Source: an uncultured Pelagibacteraceae bacterium
GTDB taxonomy: Bacteria; Pseudomonadota; Alphaproteobacteria; Pelagibacterales; Pelagibacteraceae
Direction: 5' to 3'
DNA length: 64,000 bases
Assembly (NCBI GenBank): GCA_902601785.1
Contig: CACKOH010000002.1
Location: 1 to 64,000, forward strand
Of this stretch, positions 1 through 10,335 are shown piece by piece. The position numbers and the translations under genes were made by a program. The notes beneath the pieces were generated by a model. It saw nothing but the letters and a program-made list of their open reading frames with translations. It was not told the origin of the DNA and did not search any database. Within the stretch, counting starts at the first letter, position 1, and the number at the start of each line of letters is the position of its first letter.

Positions 1-288
1 ACAATTCTAGAAAAAAAACTTTCTGCTAAATCAACAAATGAATGGGTTAGTCAAATGGAGAAAGATAAAATTCCTTGTGGCCCTATATTCAATATTAAAG
101 AAGCGGTTGAAAATCCACAGGTTGAAGCAAGAAATATGATTGTAAAAGCTTATCACAAAGTAATAGGAGATTTTAGATTAGCAGGAAACCCTATTAAAAT
201 GTCTACATATGATGATCCTAATAAAAGAGGTGACATCCCTGATCTAGATGAGCACCGAGAAAAAATAATAAAAGAATTTGTAAATTAA
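1..288 (+). CDS. CaiB/BaiF family (class III) CoA-transferase, C-terminal part, truncated by window start
   Basis: Frame 1 is open from base 1 (TILEKKLSAKSTNEWVSQMEKDKIPCGPIFNIKEAVENPQV...); the IPCGPI...EAVxxPQVxAR motif is typical of the CaiB/BaiF C-terminus. Confidence 0.8.
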   Translation, partial: TILEKKLSAKSTNEWVSQMEKDKIPCGPIFNIKEAVENPQVEARNMIVKAYHKVIGDFRLAGNPIKMSTYDDPNKRGDIPDLDEHREKIIKEFVN

Positions 289-291
289 AAT

Positions 292-813
292 TTATTGATC
301 TTCTTGAGTATTTTCATTAGCTGTCTCTTCACTATCTGAAATTTCGTCTAAAGATACTTCACCATCTTCACTCATAGTTTCTTCACCAACTGAACTATCG
401 ACATCAGCTTTTGCAGTTTCAGATAATTCTGCTAAATCTTCTTTTGTAACTTGAATTTTTTCTGGAGTTTTTCTTGCTCTTTTTGATGGAAGAATTGGTG
501 TTCCACTTTTAGAAATTTCTCCTTTATATAAATTTTCAAAATCATCGCCAATATCTTCATCGTCCTCTGCAGTGTCATCAACTTGTTCAACATGTTTTCT
601 AAGTTTATAAACTGCGCTATCTGTCAAATCAGAAACTTGAATTTTTTCTTCTGCAATTTCTCTTAATGAAATAACAGTATTTTTATCATTATCTCTTTCA
701 ATTGTTGGTTCTATTCCAGCATTTAATTGGGTAGCTCTCTCTTTAGCTACTAATACTAATTCATAAGGACTATCTACTTTATCGATGCAGTCTTCTACGG
801 TAACTCTTGCCAT
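292..813 (-). CDS. rpoZ: DNA-directed RNA polymerase omega subunit with long acidic C-terminal extension
   Basis: N-terminus [33 protein letters not shown] matches the alphaproteobacterial RpoZ signature; the tail is Asp/Glu-rich. Confidence 0.88.
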   Translation of the reverse strand: MARVTVEDCIDKVDSPYELVLVAKERATQLNAGIEPTIERDNDKNTVISLREIAEEKIQVSDLTDSAVYKLRKHVEQVDDTAEDDEDIGDDFENLYKGEISKSGTPILPSKRARKTPEKIQVTKEDLAELSETAKADVDSSVGEETMSEDGEVSLDEISDSEETANENTQEDQ

Positions 814-856
814 GCGCAGTATCTATACAGTGAGACCTATAAAATCAAGGAGTTTT

Positions 857-2062
857 TTATATATATTGTGGATTTAGCTTACTTCTAACTGAATAAAGCA
901 GAATTATTGAGGTCAAAATATATGCTCCTGAAACAACAGCTATTTGCTCAATCGAGAAATTAATGTCTATAAGAATACCAAATAAAGCTGTTCCAAAAGC
1001 GGTTGCAAATACCATTAATGCTGTTGTGAGAGCCTTGATAGATCCAATATGTTTCACGCCATAAATTTCTGCCCATGTTGATGATCCTAAAACATTAGCT
1101 AGGCCGTTAGTAATACCTAATAAGCCAAAGAAAAAAAATGATGAAATCTCAACATCAAAATAGAACAGGACTACAGTTGAAAAAAAAAGAGGAACATTCA
1201 TATAAATTAATAATTTTCTGCTAGTAAATTTATCAATCAAGAAACCTGAAATAAATAATGTTACTACAGATAATATTGAGTAGACCATGAAGGATTGTGC
1301 AATTACGTATGGTCCCCAATCTTTAGAGCTCGTTATAAAAGATTGGTAAACAAATGTACCTGTTGCAATCCATGGCATAGCAAGCATAGTCATACAAATA
1401 ATATAAAATCTATAATCTTTTAAAACTTCTATTCTTTTCCATTGTTTTATTGGTTTGGTGATAACTTCATTATTGCTATCTTCTCTGGTATCTAGTTTAA
1501 CTTCTTTGACTAAAAAATATGTAGCAATAGGTAAAACTATAATTACTAAAATAGAAATAGAAACCCAAATATCTCTCCAGTGAATAAATGTAAGTAAAAA
1601 AACAATTAAAACAGGCAAGATAAATTCTGCTAAAGATAAACCTAACCAACCTGTACTCAAAGCTCTACCTCTATTTTTTTCAAAAAACCTAGAAATTGTT
1701 GTAGTTGCAGTATGACTTGATAAACCTTGGCCTGACAATCGCATTAAAAAAATTCCAATAAATAAAAAAATTACAGAAGAAATCTTAGAAAATATGAAAC
1801 AAGAAATTGATAAAAATATAATTACATAAGTTGCAAATTTTAAAATATTAACGTCATCTATTTTTTTTCCTATCCAAACTAAAACGATACTGCTTAATAA
1901 AGTTGCAGATGCATAGATTGAGCCAAATTGTCCATGTGTAATAGATAAAGCATCCCTAATACTTGAATTAAATAAACCAAGAAAAAAACTCTGTCCAAAA
2001 CTTGAAAAAAATGTAAAAATAAAACCAAATAGGATTACTTTTAAACTTAAACTTTTAAACAT
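857..2062 (-). CDS. MFS transporter
   Basis: 401 aa, about 12 hydrophobic segments, MFS-like loop residues (GKKIDD, RFFEKNRGRALSTG). Confidence 0.8.
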   Translation of the reverse strand: MFKSLSLKVILFGFIFTFFSSFGQSFFLGLFNSSIRDALSITHGQFGSIYASATLLSSIVLVWIGKKIDDVNILKFATYVIIFLSISCFIFSKISSVIFLFIGIFLMRLSGQGLSSHTATTTISRFFEKNRGRALSTGWLGLSLAEFILPVLIVFLLTFIHWRDIWVSISILVIIVLPIATYFLVKEVKLDTREDSNNEVITKPIKQWKRIEVLKDYRFYIICMTMLAMPWIATGTFVYQSFITSSKDWGPYVIAQSFMVYSILSVVTLFISGFLIDKFTSRKLLIYMNVPLFFSTVVLFYFDVEISSFFFFGLLGITNGLANVLGSSTWAEIYGVKHIGSIKALTTALMVFATAFGTALFGILIDINFSIEQIAVVSGAYILTSIILLYSVRSKLNPQYI

Positions 2063-2073
2063 AGATAAAAATT

Positions 2074-2949
2074 ATGACTTTTAATGTTGCTTTCATAGGT
2101 CTTGGGGTTATGGGCTACCCAATGGCAGGATATATATCAAAAGCCGGACACAATGTAACTGTTTTTAACAGAACTAAATCAAAAGCTGAAAAATGGATTG
2201 GTGAATACAAAGGCAAAATAGCCAACACACCAGCCGAAGCTGCAGATAGTGCTGACTTTATTTTTACTTGCGTTGGAAATGATAATGATCTTAGGGAAGT
2301 ATCCTTAGGAGATAATGGATTATTTAACACTGCTAAAAAAGGTTCTGTTTATATTGATAATTCAACTGTATCTGCAGAAATTTCTAGAGAACTTTACAAA
2401 GCCGCAAAAGATAAAGGTTTTGATTTTTTAGATGCTCCAATTTCTGGTGGTCAAGCGGGAGCCGAGGGTGGAATATTAACAGTTATGGTTGGTGGTGATG
2501 AAGGCACATTTAAAAAAGCACAACCGGTTATAGATTGTTACAGTCAAAAAGTTAAATTAATTGGACCTTCAGGTAGTGGACAGCTAACTAAAATGATGAA
2601 CCAAATGTGTATAGCTGGAACTGTTCAAGGATTGTCTGAAGCTATTAACTTTGGAATTAATGCTGGATTAGATATGGATAAAGTTATGGAAACTATTTCA
2701 AAGGGTGCTGCTCAATCTTGGCAAATGGAAAATAGATATCGAACAATGACAGATGATAAGTTTGATTATGGTTTTGCCGTAGATTGGATGAGAAAAGATT
2801 TAGCAATAGTTATTGAGGAAGCTAAGAGAAATGGTTCACCTGTACCCATCACAGAAATTGTGGATGGTTATTATGCTAAAGTTCAAGAAATGGGTGGCAA
2901 TCGTTGGGATAGCTCAAGTTTGATAGCTCTATTAAAAAAGAAAAAATAA
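2074..2949 (+). CDS. NAD(P)-dependent beta-hydroxyacid dehydrogenase (3-hydroxyisobutyrate dehydrogenase family)
   Basis: GLGVMGYPMAGYISKAGHNVTVFNRT Rossmann motif; FLDAPISGGQAGAEGGILTVMVGGD; KMMNQ catalytic Lys motif. Confidence 0.9.
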   Translation: MTFNVAFIGLGVMGYPMAGYISKAGHNVTVFNRTKSKAEKWIGEYKGKIANTPAEAADSADFIFTCVGNDNDLREVSLGDNGLFNTAKKGSVYIDNSTVSAEISRELYKAAKDKGFDFLDAPISGGQAGAEGGILTVMVGGDEGTFKKAQPVIDCYSQKVKLIGPSGSGQLTKMMNQMCIAGTVQGLSEAINFGINAGLDMDKVMETISKGAAQSWQMENRYRTMTDDKFDYGFAVDWMRKDLAIVIEEAKRNGSPVPITEIVDGYYAKVQEMGGNRWDSSSLIALLKKKK

Positions 2950-2952
2950 TTT

Positions 2953-3558
2953 GTGACTGATACTGTCCCTTATTACGAGGACTTTTCTGAGATCAAAAAG
3001 AAAATTTGGTCAATGTTAAATGTTGCTGTCAAAGACAGAAGTTCTCCGTTTAGAATTCCAGTTTTTTCATGTGGGGATAACGATAATATTGAGAGTAGAA
3101 TTGTAGTTTTAAGAAAATCAGACGAAAATAATAATATAGTCCAATTTCATAGTGATATTAGATCTGATAAAATAGAAATTTTAAAAAAAAATCCTAAAGC
3201 ATCTTTTCTGTTTTACGATAAAGAATTAAAAATCCAAGTAAGATTGAAGGTGGAAGCAATTATTAATCACAATAATGATGTTACAAAAGAATCTTGGGAA
3301 AAAACTCAACATATAAGTAGAAAATGTTATTTAGTTAATAATGGTCCTGGCACTATTTCAGATGAACCAACTTCTGGTCTAAAACCTGAGCTTGATAATT
3401 TTGATTACACAAAAGAGAAAAGTGAAGAAGGTTACAAGAATTTCACTGTTATACAGTGTAAAATTAAGTCAATTGAATGGTTATATTTAGCAGCGAAAGG
3501 TCATCGAAGAGCTAGGTTTGATTTAGAAAACAATAAAGATAATTGGCTAGTTCCTTAA
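2953..3558 (+). CDS. Pyridoxamine 5'-phosphate oxidase-like flavin-binding protein
   Basis: GTG start; IESRIVVLRKSD, VQFHSDIRSDKIEILKKNPKASFLFYD and C-terminal EWLYLAAKGHRRARFD fit the PNPOx-like split-barrel fold. Confidence 0.7.
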   Translation: MTDTVPYYEDFSEIKKKIWSMLNVAVKDRSSPFRIPVFSCGDNDNIESRIVVLRKSDENNNIVQFHSDIRSDKIEILKKNPKASFLFYDKELKIQVRLKVEAIINHNNDVTKESWEKTQHISRKCYLVNNGPGTISDEPTSGLKPELDNFDYTKEKSEEGYKNFTVIQCKIKSIEWLYLAAKGHRRARFDLENNKDNWLVP

Positions 3559-3640
3559 TTATTTGTTTTTTATTGAGACAATTTGTAAAAGAAAATTTTA
3601 TTATCTCATGCTAGATTATTAATTTTAAAAGGAGGAAATA

Positions 3641-3967
3641 ATGAAAGCATACATAATGGGAAACTACACTGAAAAAGCTTTTCAAGGTTTTTTGAAAGAT
3701 CCTAAAAGTGATAGAAAAGCAGTCGTAGAACAATTAACAAAAGCAATGGGTGGAACAATGCATAGTATGGACATCGTTCGTGGTTCATATGACTTTGTAG
3801 TTGTAAATGAATTAACAAGTTTTGAGGATTTTGCAGCGGTTAAGCTTGTAGTAGAAGCTTCAGGTGCAGTTAAAAATTTAACAATGTTAGAAGCAATAGA
3901 CTTTAATAAAGCTACAACTAAAGCAAGTGAAGTTGCTTCAGGTGCTTACAAGGCTCCAGGACAATAG
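3641..3967 (+). CDS. GYD domain-containing protein
   Basis: 108 aa with ferredoxin-like GYD pattern (AYIMGNYTEKAFQGF...GSYDFVVVNELTSFEDFAAVKLVVEASGAV); strong upstream SD (ggaggaaataatg). Confidence 0.75.
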   Translation: MKAYIMGNYTEKAFQGFLKDPKSDRKAVVEQLTKAMGGTMHSMDIVRGSYDFVVVNELTSFEDFAAVKLVVEASGAVKNLTMLEAIDFNKATTKASEVASGAYKAPGQ

Positions 3968-3977
3968 TTAAGATTAA

Positions 3978-4325
3978 TTATTTTTTGTCGTTATCGACAA
4001 CTAAGCAGATTTCTGATTTAGTCAGAAATCTGCGACCTGTTCCATTGTCTAATGAGAACATGCCACCTATTCCTTTAACAGCATCAATAGTTAAATCTGT
4101 ATGTTTCCACTTTTCATATTGATCACCATTCATATAAAAAGGAACACCACCTATTTCACCTAATTTAACGTCATTATCTCCTAGAGGAAACTCACCTTCC
4201 TGAAAACACATTGGTGCACTACCATCACAGCAGCCTCCAGATTGATGAAACATTAATTTTTCACCATATTTACCCTGAAGTTCAGATAACAAATTTAACG
4301 CTGAATTAGTTGCAGATACTTTCAT
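3978..4325 (-). CDS. DUF779 family protein (ORF track start is 4343; internal Met at 4325 is a likelier start)
   Basis: MKVSATNSALNLLSELQGKYGEKLMFHQSGGCCDGSAPMCF is DUF779-like; sits directly downstream of an aldehyde dehydrogenase, a known pairing. Confidence 0.8.
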   Translation of the reverse strand: MKVSATNSALNLLSELQGKYGEKLMFHQSGGCCDGSAPMCFQEGEFPLGDNDVKLGEIGGVPFYMNGDQYEKWKHTDLTIDAVKGIGGMFSLDNGTGRRFLTKSEICLVVDNDKK

Positions 4326-4376
4326 TTTTAAAGTCCGGCTCATGATTTAGAATCATGAGCCAGTATATATTATTTA

Positions 4377-5921
4377 TTAAAAGAAGCCTAATTTTTGCTC
4401 AGCATAAGAAACGTGTAAGTTCTTATTCTGTCTATAATGATTAAGCATCATTTTATGAGTTTCTCTTCCAACTCCTGATTGTTTGTAACCACCAAACGGA
4501 GAGTGAGCTGGATAAGCATGATAACAATTTGTCCATACTATTCCTGCTTGTATTGCTCTACCCATTCTGTATGCAATATTTCCATTTCTAGTCCAAACAC
4601 CTGCACCTAAACCATAAAGTGTATCATTAGCAATTTCTAATGCCTCTGCTTCATCTTTAAATTTAATTACAGATACAACAGGTCCAAAAATTTCCTCTTG
4701 AGAAATTCTCATTGAATTGTCAGCTTCAAAAATAGTTGGTTGGATATAGTTTCCTTTTTCCAAACCGCTATTTAATTTACCAACATCTCCTCCTGCAAGA
4801 ACTTTTGCACCCTCTTTTTTACCAAGATCAAGATATGATTTGATTTTTTCCATTTGCTCAACTGAAGCTTGTGCACCAATCATTGTCTCCATTTTTAAAG
4901 GATTATCTTGGATAACAGCTTTTGTTCTAGCAATACATTTTTCCATGAATTTATCATATATAGATTCTTGGACTAATGCTCTACTTGGACAAGTACAAAC
5001 CTCACCTTGGTTTAAATTGAACATTACAAAACCTTCAACACACTTATCTAAGAAATCATCATCTTTATCCATGATATCTTCAAAGAAAATGTTAGGAGAT
5101 TTTCCACCTAACTCAAGTGTGATTGGAATAATGTTTTGTGCAGCATACTGCATAATCAATCTTCCGGTTGTAGTTTCACCAGTAAATGCAACTTTAGCAA
5201 CTCTTTTAGATGAAGCTAAAGGTTTTCCTGCTTCTAAACCAAAACCACTAACAATGTTTACAACTCCTGGAGGTAATAAATCCCCAATTAATTCCATCAT
5301 AACCATAATTGATGCTGGGGTTTGTTCTGCTGGTTTAAGAACTGAACAATTTCCGGCAGCTAAAGCTGGAGCTAATTTCCACGTAGCCATTAATAATGGG
5401 AAGTTCCACGGTACTATTTGAGCTACAACTCCTAAAGGCTCAGGGATATTGTAAGAGTATTGAGAATTACTTATTTCAGCAACAGAACCTTCTTCTGCTC
5501 TAATTACTCCAGCAAAATATCTCCAGTGATCAATCACTAAAGCTATGTCTGCAGCCATACATTCTCTAATTGGTTTACCGTTATCTAAACATTCAGCAAC
5601 TGCAAGCATGTCTTTATTTTGCTCAAGAACATCTGCAATTTTGTTAAGAATAACTGATCTGGTTGTAATATCTGTTTTTCCCCACTCTGGAAATGCTGCG
5701 TGAGCTGCATCTAATGCTGCCTCAACATCTTTTTCGTTTGATCTAGCAACAGAACAGATAATTTCATTTGATATCGGACTTGGATTATCAAAATATTTGC
5801 CCGATAGAGGCTCTACAAATTTCCCATTAATGTAGTTTCCATATTTTGCTTTATACGGAAAATCTACTTTTAAATGAGATGTGTCTAGAGCTGATGACAC
5901 TTTTAATGCTTCTGCACTCAT
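4377..5921 (-). CDS. NAD-dependent aldehyde dehydrogenase (ORF stays open upstream to 6110)
   Basis: [62 protein letters not shown]. An AGAGGAG SD lies just upstream of the internal ATG (MSAEALKV) at 5921. Confidence 0.92.
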   Translation of the reverse strand: MSAEALKVSSALDTSHLKVDFPYKAKYGNYINGKFVEPLSGKYFDNPSPISNEIICSVARSNEKDVEAALDAAHAAFPEWGKTDITTRSVILNKIADVLEQNKDMLAVAECLDNGKPIRECMAADIALVIDHWRYFAGVIRAEEGSVAEISNSQYSYNIPEPLGVVAQIVPWNFPLLMATWKLAPALAAGNCSVLKPAEQTPASIMVMMELIGDLLPPGVVNIVSGFGLEAGKPLASSKRVAKVAFTGETTTGRLIMQYAAQNIIPITLELGGKSPNIFFEDIMDKDDDFLDKCVEGFVMFNLNQGEVCTCPSRALVQESIYDKFMEKCIARTKAVIQDNPLKMETMIGAQASVEQMEKIKSYLDLGKKEGAKVLAGGDVGKLNSGLEKGNYIQPTIFEADNSMRISQEEIFGPVVSVIKFKDEAEALEIANDTLYGLGAGVWTRNGNIAYRMGRAIQAGIVWTNCYHAYPAHSPFGGYKQSGVGRETHKMMLNHYRQNKNLHVSYAEQKLGFF

Positions 5922-6223
5922 TTTTTTTACTCCTCTTGTTTTATTAGATTTTATGTTATTAGATCTTCTAGATTTTTTTAAAGGTTTCTTAGTCGCAGAC
6001 TTTTTTATCCTAACTTTTTTAGTCTTAACATTTTTTTTTCTTTTTATTTTTCTAGAAGTTTTGACTAATTTCCTTCTTTTCTTTTTGGTTTTTTTAATTT
6101 TCTTAACCATTTATATAAGTCAAATTAAAAACCTATTAAAAGGACTTGTAAACAAAACAATTGTGTCTTCAATCCTTGGTTGTATTGATTAGCTTATTAA
6201 ATAATGAAAAAATTATTAAATTT

Positions 6224-6664
6224 CTAATTACCTATTTTGGACAATTTTTTTTTTAATTTTTTAGAAAGTTTAGAGAACCATTCTTTTTCTTTTCCTGACT
6301 CAGGTAGTACTTCTCCGTACTCGATCATTTGAGATGGAGGTAAATCAATAATATAGACCCAAACTTGAGTTTCATCTAATTTAGAATTTTTAATTACAGT
6401 ATCTCTTAGATCAGAAATTAATTTATCTTTAATTTTTTTTGGTCTACCAGCTCTAATTTGACCAAGTAAAAATAATGAAGGCTCTTTGATTTTTTTGCCT
6501 CCCATGAAATGATTATTTTTTTTTGTTTTATTAAATATTACTTGAGCAAAATAAGTATTTGCTCCAGTTACAACATTATGAACCTTAGTAATTCCATCTG
6601 CTAAATTTTTTTGCTGTTTAGAACTTAAATTAAAATTTGAATTAGTGACGGTATAAGTTGGCAT
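6224..6664 (-). CDS. Tautomerase superfamily protein (Pro-1)
   Basis: Met-Pro N-terminus (MPTYTVTNSNFNLSSKQQKNLADGITKVHNVVTG), Arg-rich middle and IIDLPPSQMIEYGEVLPESGKE-type end. Confidence 0.65.
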   Translation of the reverse strand: MPTYTVTNSNFNLSSKQQKNLADGITKVHNVVTGANTYFAQVIFNKTKKNNHFMGGKKIKEPSLFLLGQIRAGRPKKIKDKLISDLRDTVIKNSKLDETQVWVYIIDLPPSQMIEYGEVLPESGKEKEWFSKLSKKLKKKLSKIGN

Positions 6665-6669
6665 AAAAA

Positions 6670-7182
6670 TTAAAATATAGATTTTGAATATTTCTTCCAG
6701 TTATTCTGGTAATGCTTTGTATTTTCAAATATAGCTTTTTTTTCATCCTCAGTTACTTCCCTTATAACTTTACCGGGTGAACCAACTACTAATGAGTTGT
6801 CAGGTATTTCCTTATTTTCTGTTATTAAAGCTTTAGCGCCAATGATGCAGTTTTTTCCAATTTTAGCTTTGTTAAGAATAACAGCACCAATACCAATCAA
6901 ACTATTATCACCAATAGTACATCCATGAAGCATAACCATATGGCCTATGGTTACATCTTTACCAACTTTTAACGGACAACCTGGATCGGTATGTAAAACA
7001 CTTCCATCTTGAACATTTGACCCCTCTCCAATAAATATGTTTTCAACATCCCCTCTTAAAACCGCGTTAAACCAAATGCTTGTGTTTTTCTCTAATGTAA
7101 CATCACCTATTATAGTTGCATTAGGTGCTACCCAATTTTCGCCAGAGTTTTTTGGTTTTTTATCTTTTAAATCGTAGAACAT
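6670..7182 (-). CDS. Gamma-class carbonic anhydrase-like hexapeptide-repeat protein
   Basis: WVAPNATIIGDVTLEKNTSIWFNAVLRGDVENIFIGEGSNVQDGSVLHTDPG...IGHMVMLHGCTIGDNSLIGIGA, with metal-ligand His residues. Confidence 0.88.
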   Translation of the reverse strand: MFYDLKDKKPKNSGENWVAPNATIIGDVTLEKNTSIWFNAVLRGDVENIFIGEGSNVQDGSVLHTDPGCPLKVGKDVTIGHMVMLHGCTIGDNSLIGIGAVILNKAKIGKNCIIGAKALITENKEIPDNSLVVGSPGKVIREVTEDEKKAIFENTKHYQNNWKKYSKSIF

Positions 7183-7202
7183 AATTTATATATTATTACA
7201 TT

Positions 7203-7757
7203 ATGCCAATACAAACTCCAATATGTGATTTTGGTAAAAAAGCAGTCTCATTTGAACTTAAATCAACTGATGAAAAAATTTTAAAACTTGATGACATAAA
7301 AGGTGAGAATGGAACTTTAATAATGTTTATTTGTAATCATTGTCCCTATGTAAAAGCAGTTACAAAAGATATTGTTGAAGACTGTAATAACTTAAAAAAA
7401 TTGGGAATAAACTCTGTTGCAATATGTTCCAACGATGCAGTTAATTATCCGGAGGACTCTTTTGAAAATATGATTAAATTCGCGAATAACAATAATTTTA
7501 ATTTTCCATATTTAGCTGATGAAACACAAGAAGTTGCTAAAGCTTATGATGCAGTGTGCACGCCTGATTTTTTTGGGTACAATAAAAATTTAGAACTCCA
7601 ATATAGGGGGCGAATGCGAGAATTAAAAAAACTTATTCCTGTAAGAAGTGGTGAGAGTGATCTATTTCAAGCAATGAAACTGATTGCTGAAACAGGCAAA
7701 GGTCCAGAAGAACAAATTCCAAGTGCTGGTTGTGGCATCAAGTGGAAATTTAATTAA
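7203..7757 (+). CDS. Thioredoxin-like fold protein (AhpC/TSA-type redoxin)
   Basis: LIMFICNHCPYVKAVTKDIVED; YDAVCTPDFFGYNKNLELQYRGR. Confidence 0.85.
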   Translation: MPIQTPICDFGKKAVSFELKSTDEKILKLDDIKGENGTLIMFICNHCPYVKAVTKDIVEDCNNLKKLGINSVAICSNDAVNYPEDSFENMIKFANNNNFNFPYLADETQEVAKAYDAVCTPDFFGYNKNLELQYRGRMRELKKLIPVRSGESDLFQAMKLIAETGKGPEEQIPSAGCGIKWKFN

Positions 7758-8839
7758 TGTATTTAATCATTACTAGATCTTTTCCACCTGAACTTGGTGG
7801 AATGCAAAGTTTGATGTGGGGTCTATCAAAAGAATTATCAAAAAACTTTATGATTAAAGTTTTTGCAGACTATACTGTAAATCATAAAAAATTCGATGAA
7901 CAGGCCTCTTTTTCAATTGAGAGAGTTGGAGGAATTAAACTCCTTAGAAAATATAGAAAAGCACAATTAGTAAATGAATTTATTAAATACAACAAGATAG
8001 AAGGAATAGTAGCTGATCACTGGAAAAGTTTAGAGCTTATTAAATCATCAAAAAAAAAGTTTTGCCTAATTCATAGTAAAGAAATTAATCATCCAAAAGG
8101 TTCAAGTTTAAACAAAAGAGTTTTAAATGTTTTAAATAATATTGAAAAAGTAATTGCTAATTCAGAATTTACAAAAAATTTAGCAATTAAGTGTGGTGTT
8201 AAAGAAAACAATATTGTTGTAATCAACCCTGGAATAGATCTAGCTAAAGAATTAGATAAAAAAACTATGAATAAAGTTGAAAGTTTACTTAAAGTAAAAA
8301 CACCTCGTTTAATTACGGTTTCAAGATTTGATAAAAGAAAAAATCATGAAAAAGTAATCATGGCTCTGAGAAACTTAAAACAAATTTATCCTGATATTGT
8401 TTATATTTGTGTGGGTTATGGAGAAGAAGAAGAAAATATTAAAAATCTTGTCAAAGAATTAGATTTAGAGGGTCAGGTTATGTTTTTTAAGGATATAACA
8501 AATGATTTAAAAAATGCTTTGATTGCAAAATCTAATGTATTTGTGATGCCTTCTATAATTTACAAAACATCAGTTGAAGGATTTGGAATTGCCTATGTGG
8601 AGGCTGCTCAATATGGAATTCCGTCAATTGGAGGAAAAGATGGTGGTGCAGCAGATGCAATTGAGCATGAAAAAACTGGTCTAATATGTGATGGAAATAA
8701 TTTAGATGATATTTACTCATCTATAAATACAGCTTTAGAAAATAAAAAATATTTAGAATTTGGAAAAAATGCAAAAGAATTTGTTACTAAATTCCAATGG
8801 TCTAAAATTATTGAAAATTATAAAAAAATTTTAAACTAA
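7757..8839 (+). CDS. Glycosyltransferase family 4 protein
   Basis: LGGMQSLMWGLSKEL N-terminus; TVSRFDKRKNHEKVI; PSIIYKTSVEGFGIAYVEAAQYGIPSIGGKDGG. Confidence 0.85.
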   Translation: MYLIITRSFPPELGGMQSLMWGLSKELSKNFMIKVFADYTVNHKKFDEQASFSIERVGGIKLLRKYRKAQLVNEFIKYNKIEGIVADHWKSLELIKSSKKKFCLIHSKEINHPKGSSLNKRVLNVLNNIEKVIANSEFTKNLAIKCGVKENNIVVINPGIDLAKELDKKTMNKVESLLKVKTPRLITVSRFDKRKNHEKVIMALRNLKQIYPDIVYICVGYGEEEENIKNLVKELDLEGQVMFFKDITNDLKNALIAKSNVFVMPSIIYKTSVEGFGIAYVEAAQYGIPSIGGKDGGAADAIEHEKTGLICDGNNLDDIYSSINTALENKKYLEFGKNAKEFVTKFQWSKIIENYKKILN

Positions 8840-10335
8840 TTCTTCTTCACAAAAGTTTTATATATATGCCAAATTACAATAAATGCTGTTGTGAGCAAAA
8901 TACATAGAGTTAACGTTCTGTCCCATAAAAATTCCCATGAACCATTACTTAATAACAAAGATCTTCTTAAATTTTCTTCCATTAATCCTCCAAGCACAAA
9001 AGCTAAAATAAGAGGTGGCATAGGAAAGTCATATAAGCGCAAAAAAGTTGCAACAACTGCAATTCCAATCATTAAATAAATATCAAAATTATTAAACGAC
9101 ATTACGTAAATACCAGTAATTGAGAAAAATAAAATTAATGGTATTAAATAATTTTTTGGTACAGCAAGAATTCTAGCAATATAAGGAATTAACGGTAAAT
9201 TTAAGATTAATAAAATAACCATACCAATATACATTGACATAATAATTGACCAAAAAATTTCAGGGTTCGTCATATAAAGTCTTGGTCCTGGTTGAACACC
9301 AAATCCTAAGAGAGCGCCTAACATCACTGCTGTTGTTCCGCTTCCTGGAATTCCTAATGTTAGCATGGGCACAAATGAACCAGAGCACGCAGCATTATTT
9401 GCTGTTTCAGGTGCAGATAATCCATTTACACTCCCTTTTCCAAATTTTTGTTTTTCATCATCATTAACTAAATTTCTTTCCATGCCGTAAGCTAAAAATG
9501 AAGCAATTGTTGCCCCAGCCCCTGGCAAAACACCAATTAAAAATCCAATTACTGAAGATCGAGGAATTGTTTTATACATTTTTTTTCTATCTTCTTTATC
9601 AATTTTTATTGAACCTAATTCAGTTAAAGAAACTTGCTTTGCAGCAGCTGTTGGATCATTTCTTTTTAAAATAATTGTTAAGGCCTCACTCATTGCAAAT
9701 GTCGCCATTACAACTAAAACAAAACTTATGCCATCTGTTAAATTCATATTGTCAAATGTAAACCTTGTAATATCGGATAAACTATCTTGGCCAACTGACG
9801 CTAACATCAAACCAAGTACTACCATCATCATTGCCTTCAAAAACTGTCCTTTGGATGAAAATGCAGCTATTGCAGTTAGACCTAGTATCATTAAAGCAAA
9901 ATAATCTGGGGATCTAAATGATAAACTAACTTTAGATAAGCTTGGAGCCAAAAATAATAAATAAATTGCTGAAAACGTTCCTCCAGCAAATGAACTCCAT
10001 GCAGCAATAGCTAAAGCTTTTCCAGCTTTACCTTGTTGGGCCATTGGATAACCGTCAAAAGATGTTGCAACAGTACCTGGGACGCCTGGAGCATTTAATA
10101 ATATTGATGATGTCGACCCACCAAATACTGCTCCATAATAAACACCTGCCATTAAAATCAATCCTGTTGCAGGATCAAAACCATAAGTAATAGGTATCAT
10201 GAGAGCAATTGCAGTCATTGGACCAAGACCAGGTAGCATTCCTATAATTGTTCCAAAAAAACAACCAATCATTACCATGAATATATTTTGCAGTGTTAGT
10301 GCTGTTGATAGACCGATTAATATTCCCTCAATCAT
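8836..10335 (-). CDS. tctA: Tripartite tricarboxylate transporter large membrane subunit (TctA family)
   Basis: GTIIGMLPGLGPMTAIALMIPITYGFDPATGLILMAGVYYGAVFGGSTSSILLNAPG is a TctA signature. Confidence 0.93.
   Translation of the reverse strand: MIEGILIGLSTALTLQNIFMVMIGCFFGTIIGMLPGLGPMTAIALMIPITYGFDPATGLILMAGVYYGAVFGGSTSSILLNAPGVPGTVATSFDGYPMAQQGKAGKALAIAAWSSFAGGTFSAIYLLFLAPSLSKVSLSFRSPDYFALMILGLTAIAAFSSKGQFLKAMMMVVLGLMLASVGQDSLSDITRFTFDNMNLTDGISFVLVVMATFAMSEALTIILKRNDPTAAAKQVSLTELGSIKIDKEDRKKMYKTIPRSSVIGFLIGVLPGAGATIASFLAYGMERNLVNDDEKQKFGKGSVNGLSAPETANNAACSGSFVPMLTLGIPGSGTTAVMLGALLGFGVQPGPRLYMTNPEIFWSIIMSMYIGMVILLILNLPLIPYIARILAVPKNYLIPLILFFSITGIYVMSFNNFDIYLMIGIAVVATFLRLYDFPMPPLILAFVLGGLMEENLRRSLLLSNGSWEFLWDRTLTLCILLTTAFIVIWHIYKTFVKKN

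Noticed and set aside
2115-2330. Minus-strand ORF opposite the 3-hydroxyisobutyrate dehydrogenase-family gene
   Set aside because: Fully antisense to a well-supported CDS with no recognisable domain; expected chance ORF.
4840-5421. 193-aa plus-strand ORF
   Set aside because: Antisense to the aldehyde dehydrogenase; composition follows the opposite-strand codons.
5881-6192. Plus-strand hydrophobic [24 protein letters not shown]...
   Set aside because: Antisense reading of the Lys/Arg-rich extension (Lys codons AAA/AAG read as Phe/Leu), so the apparent TM segments are an artefact.
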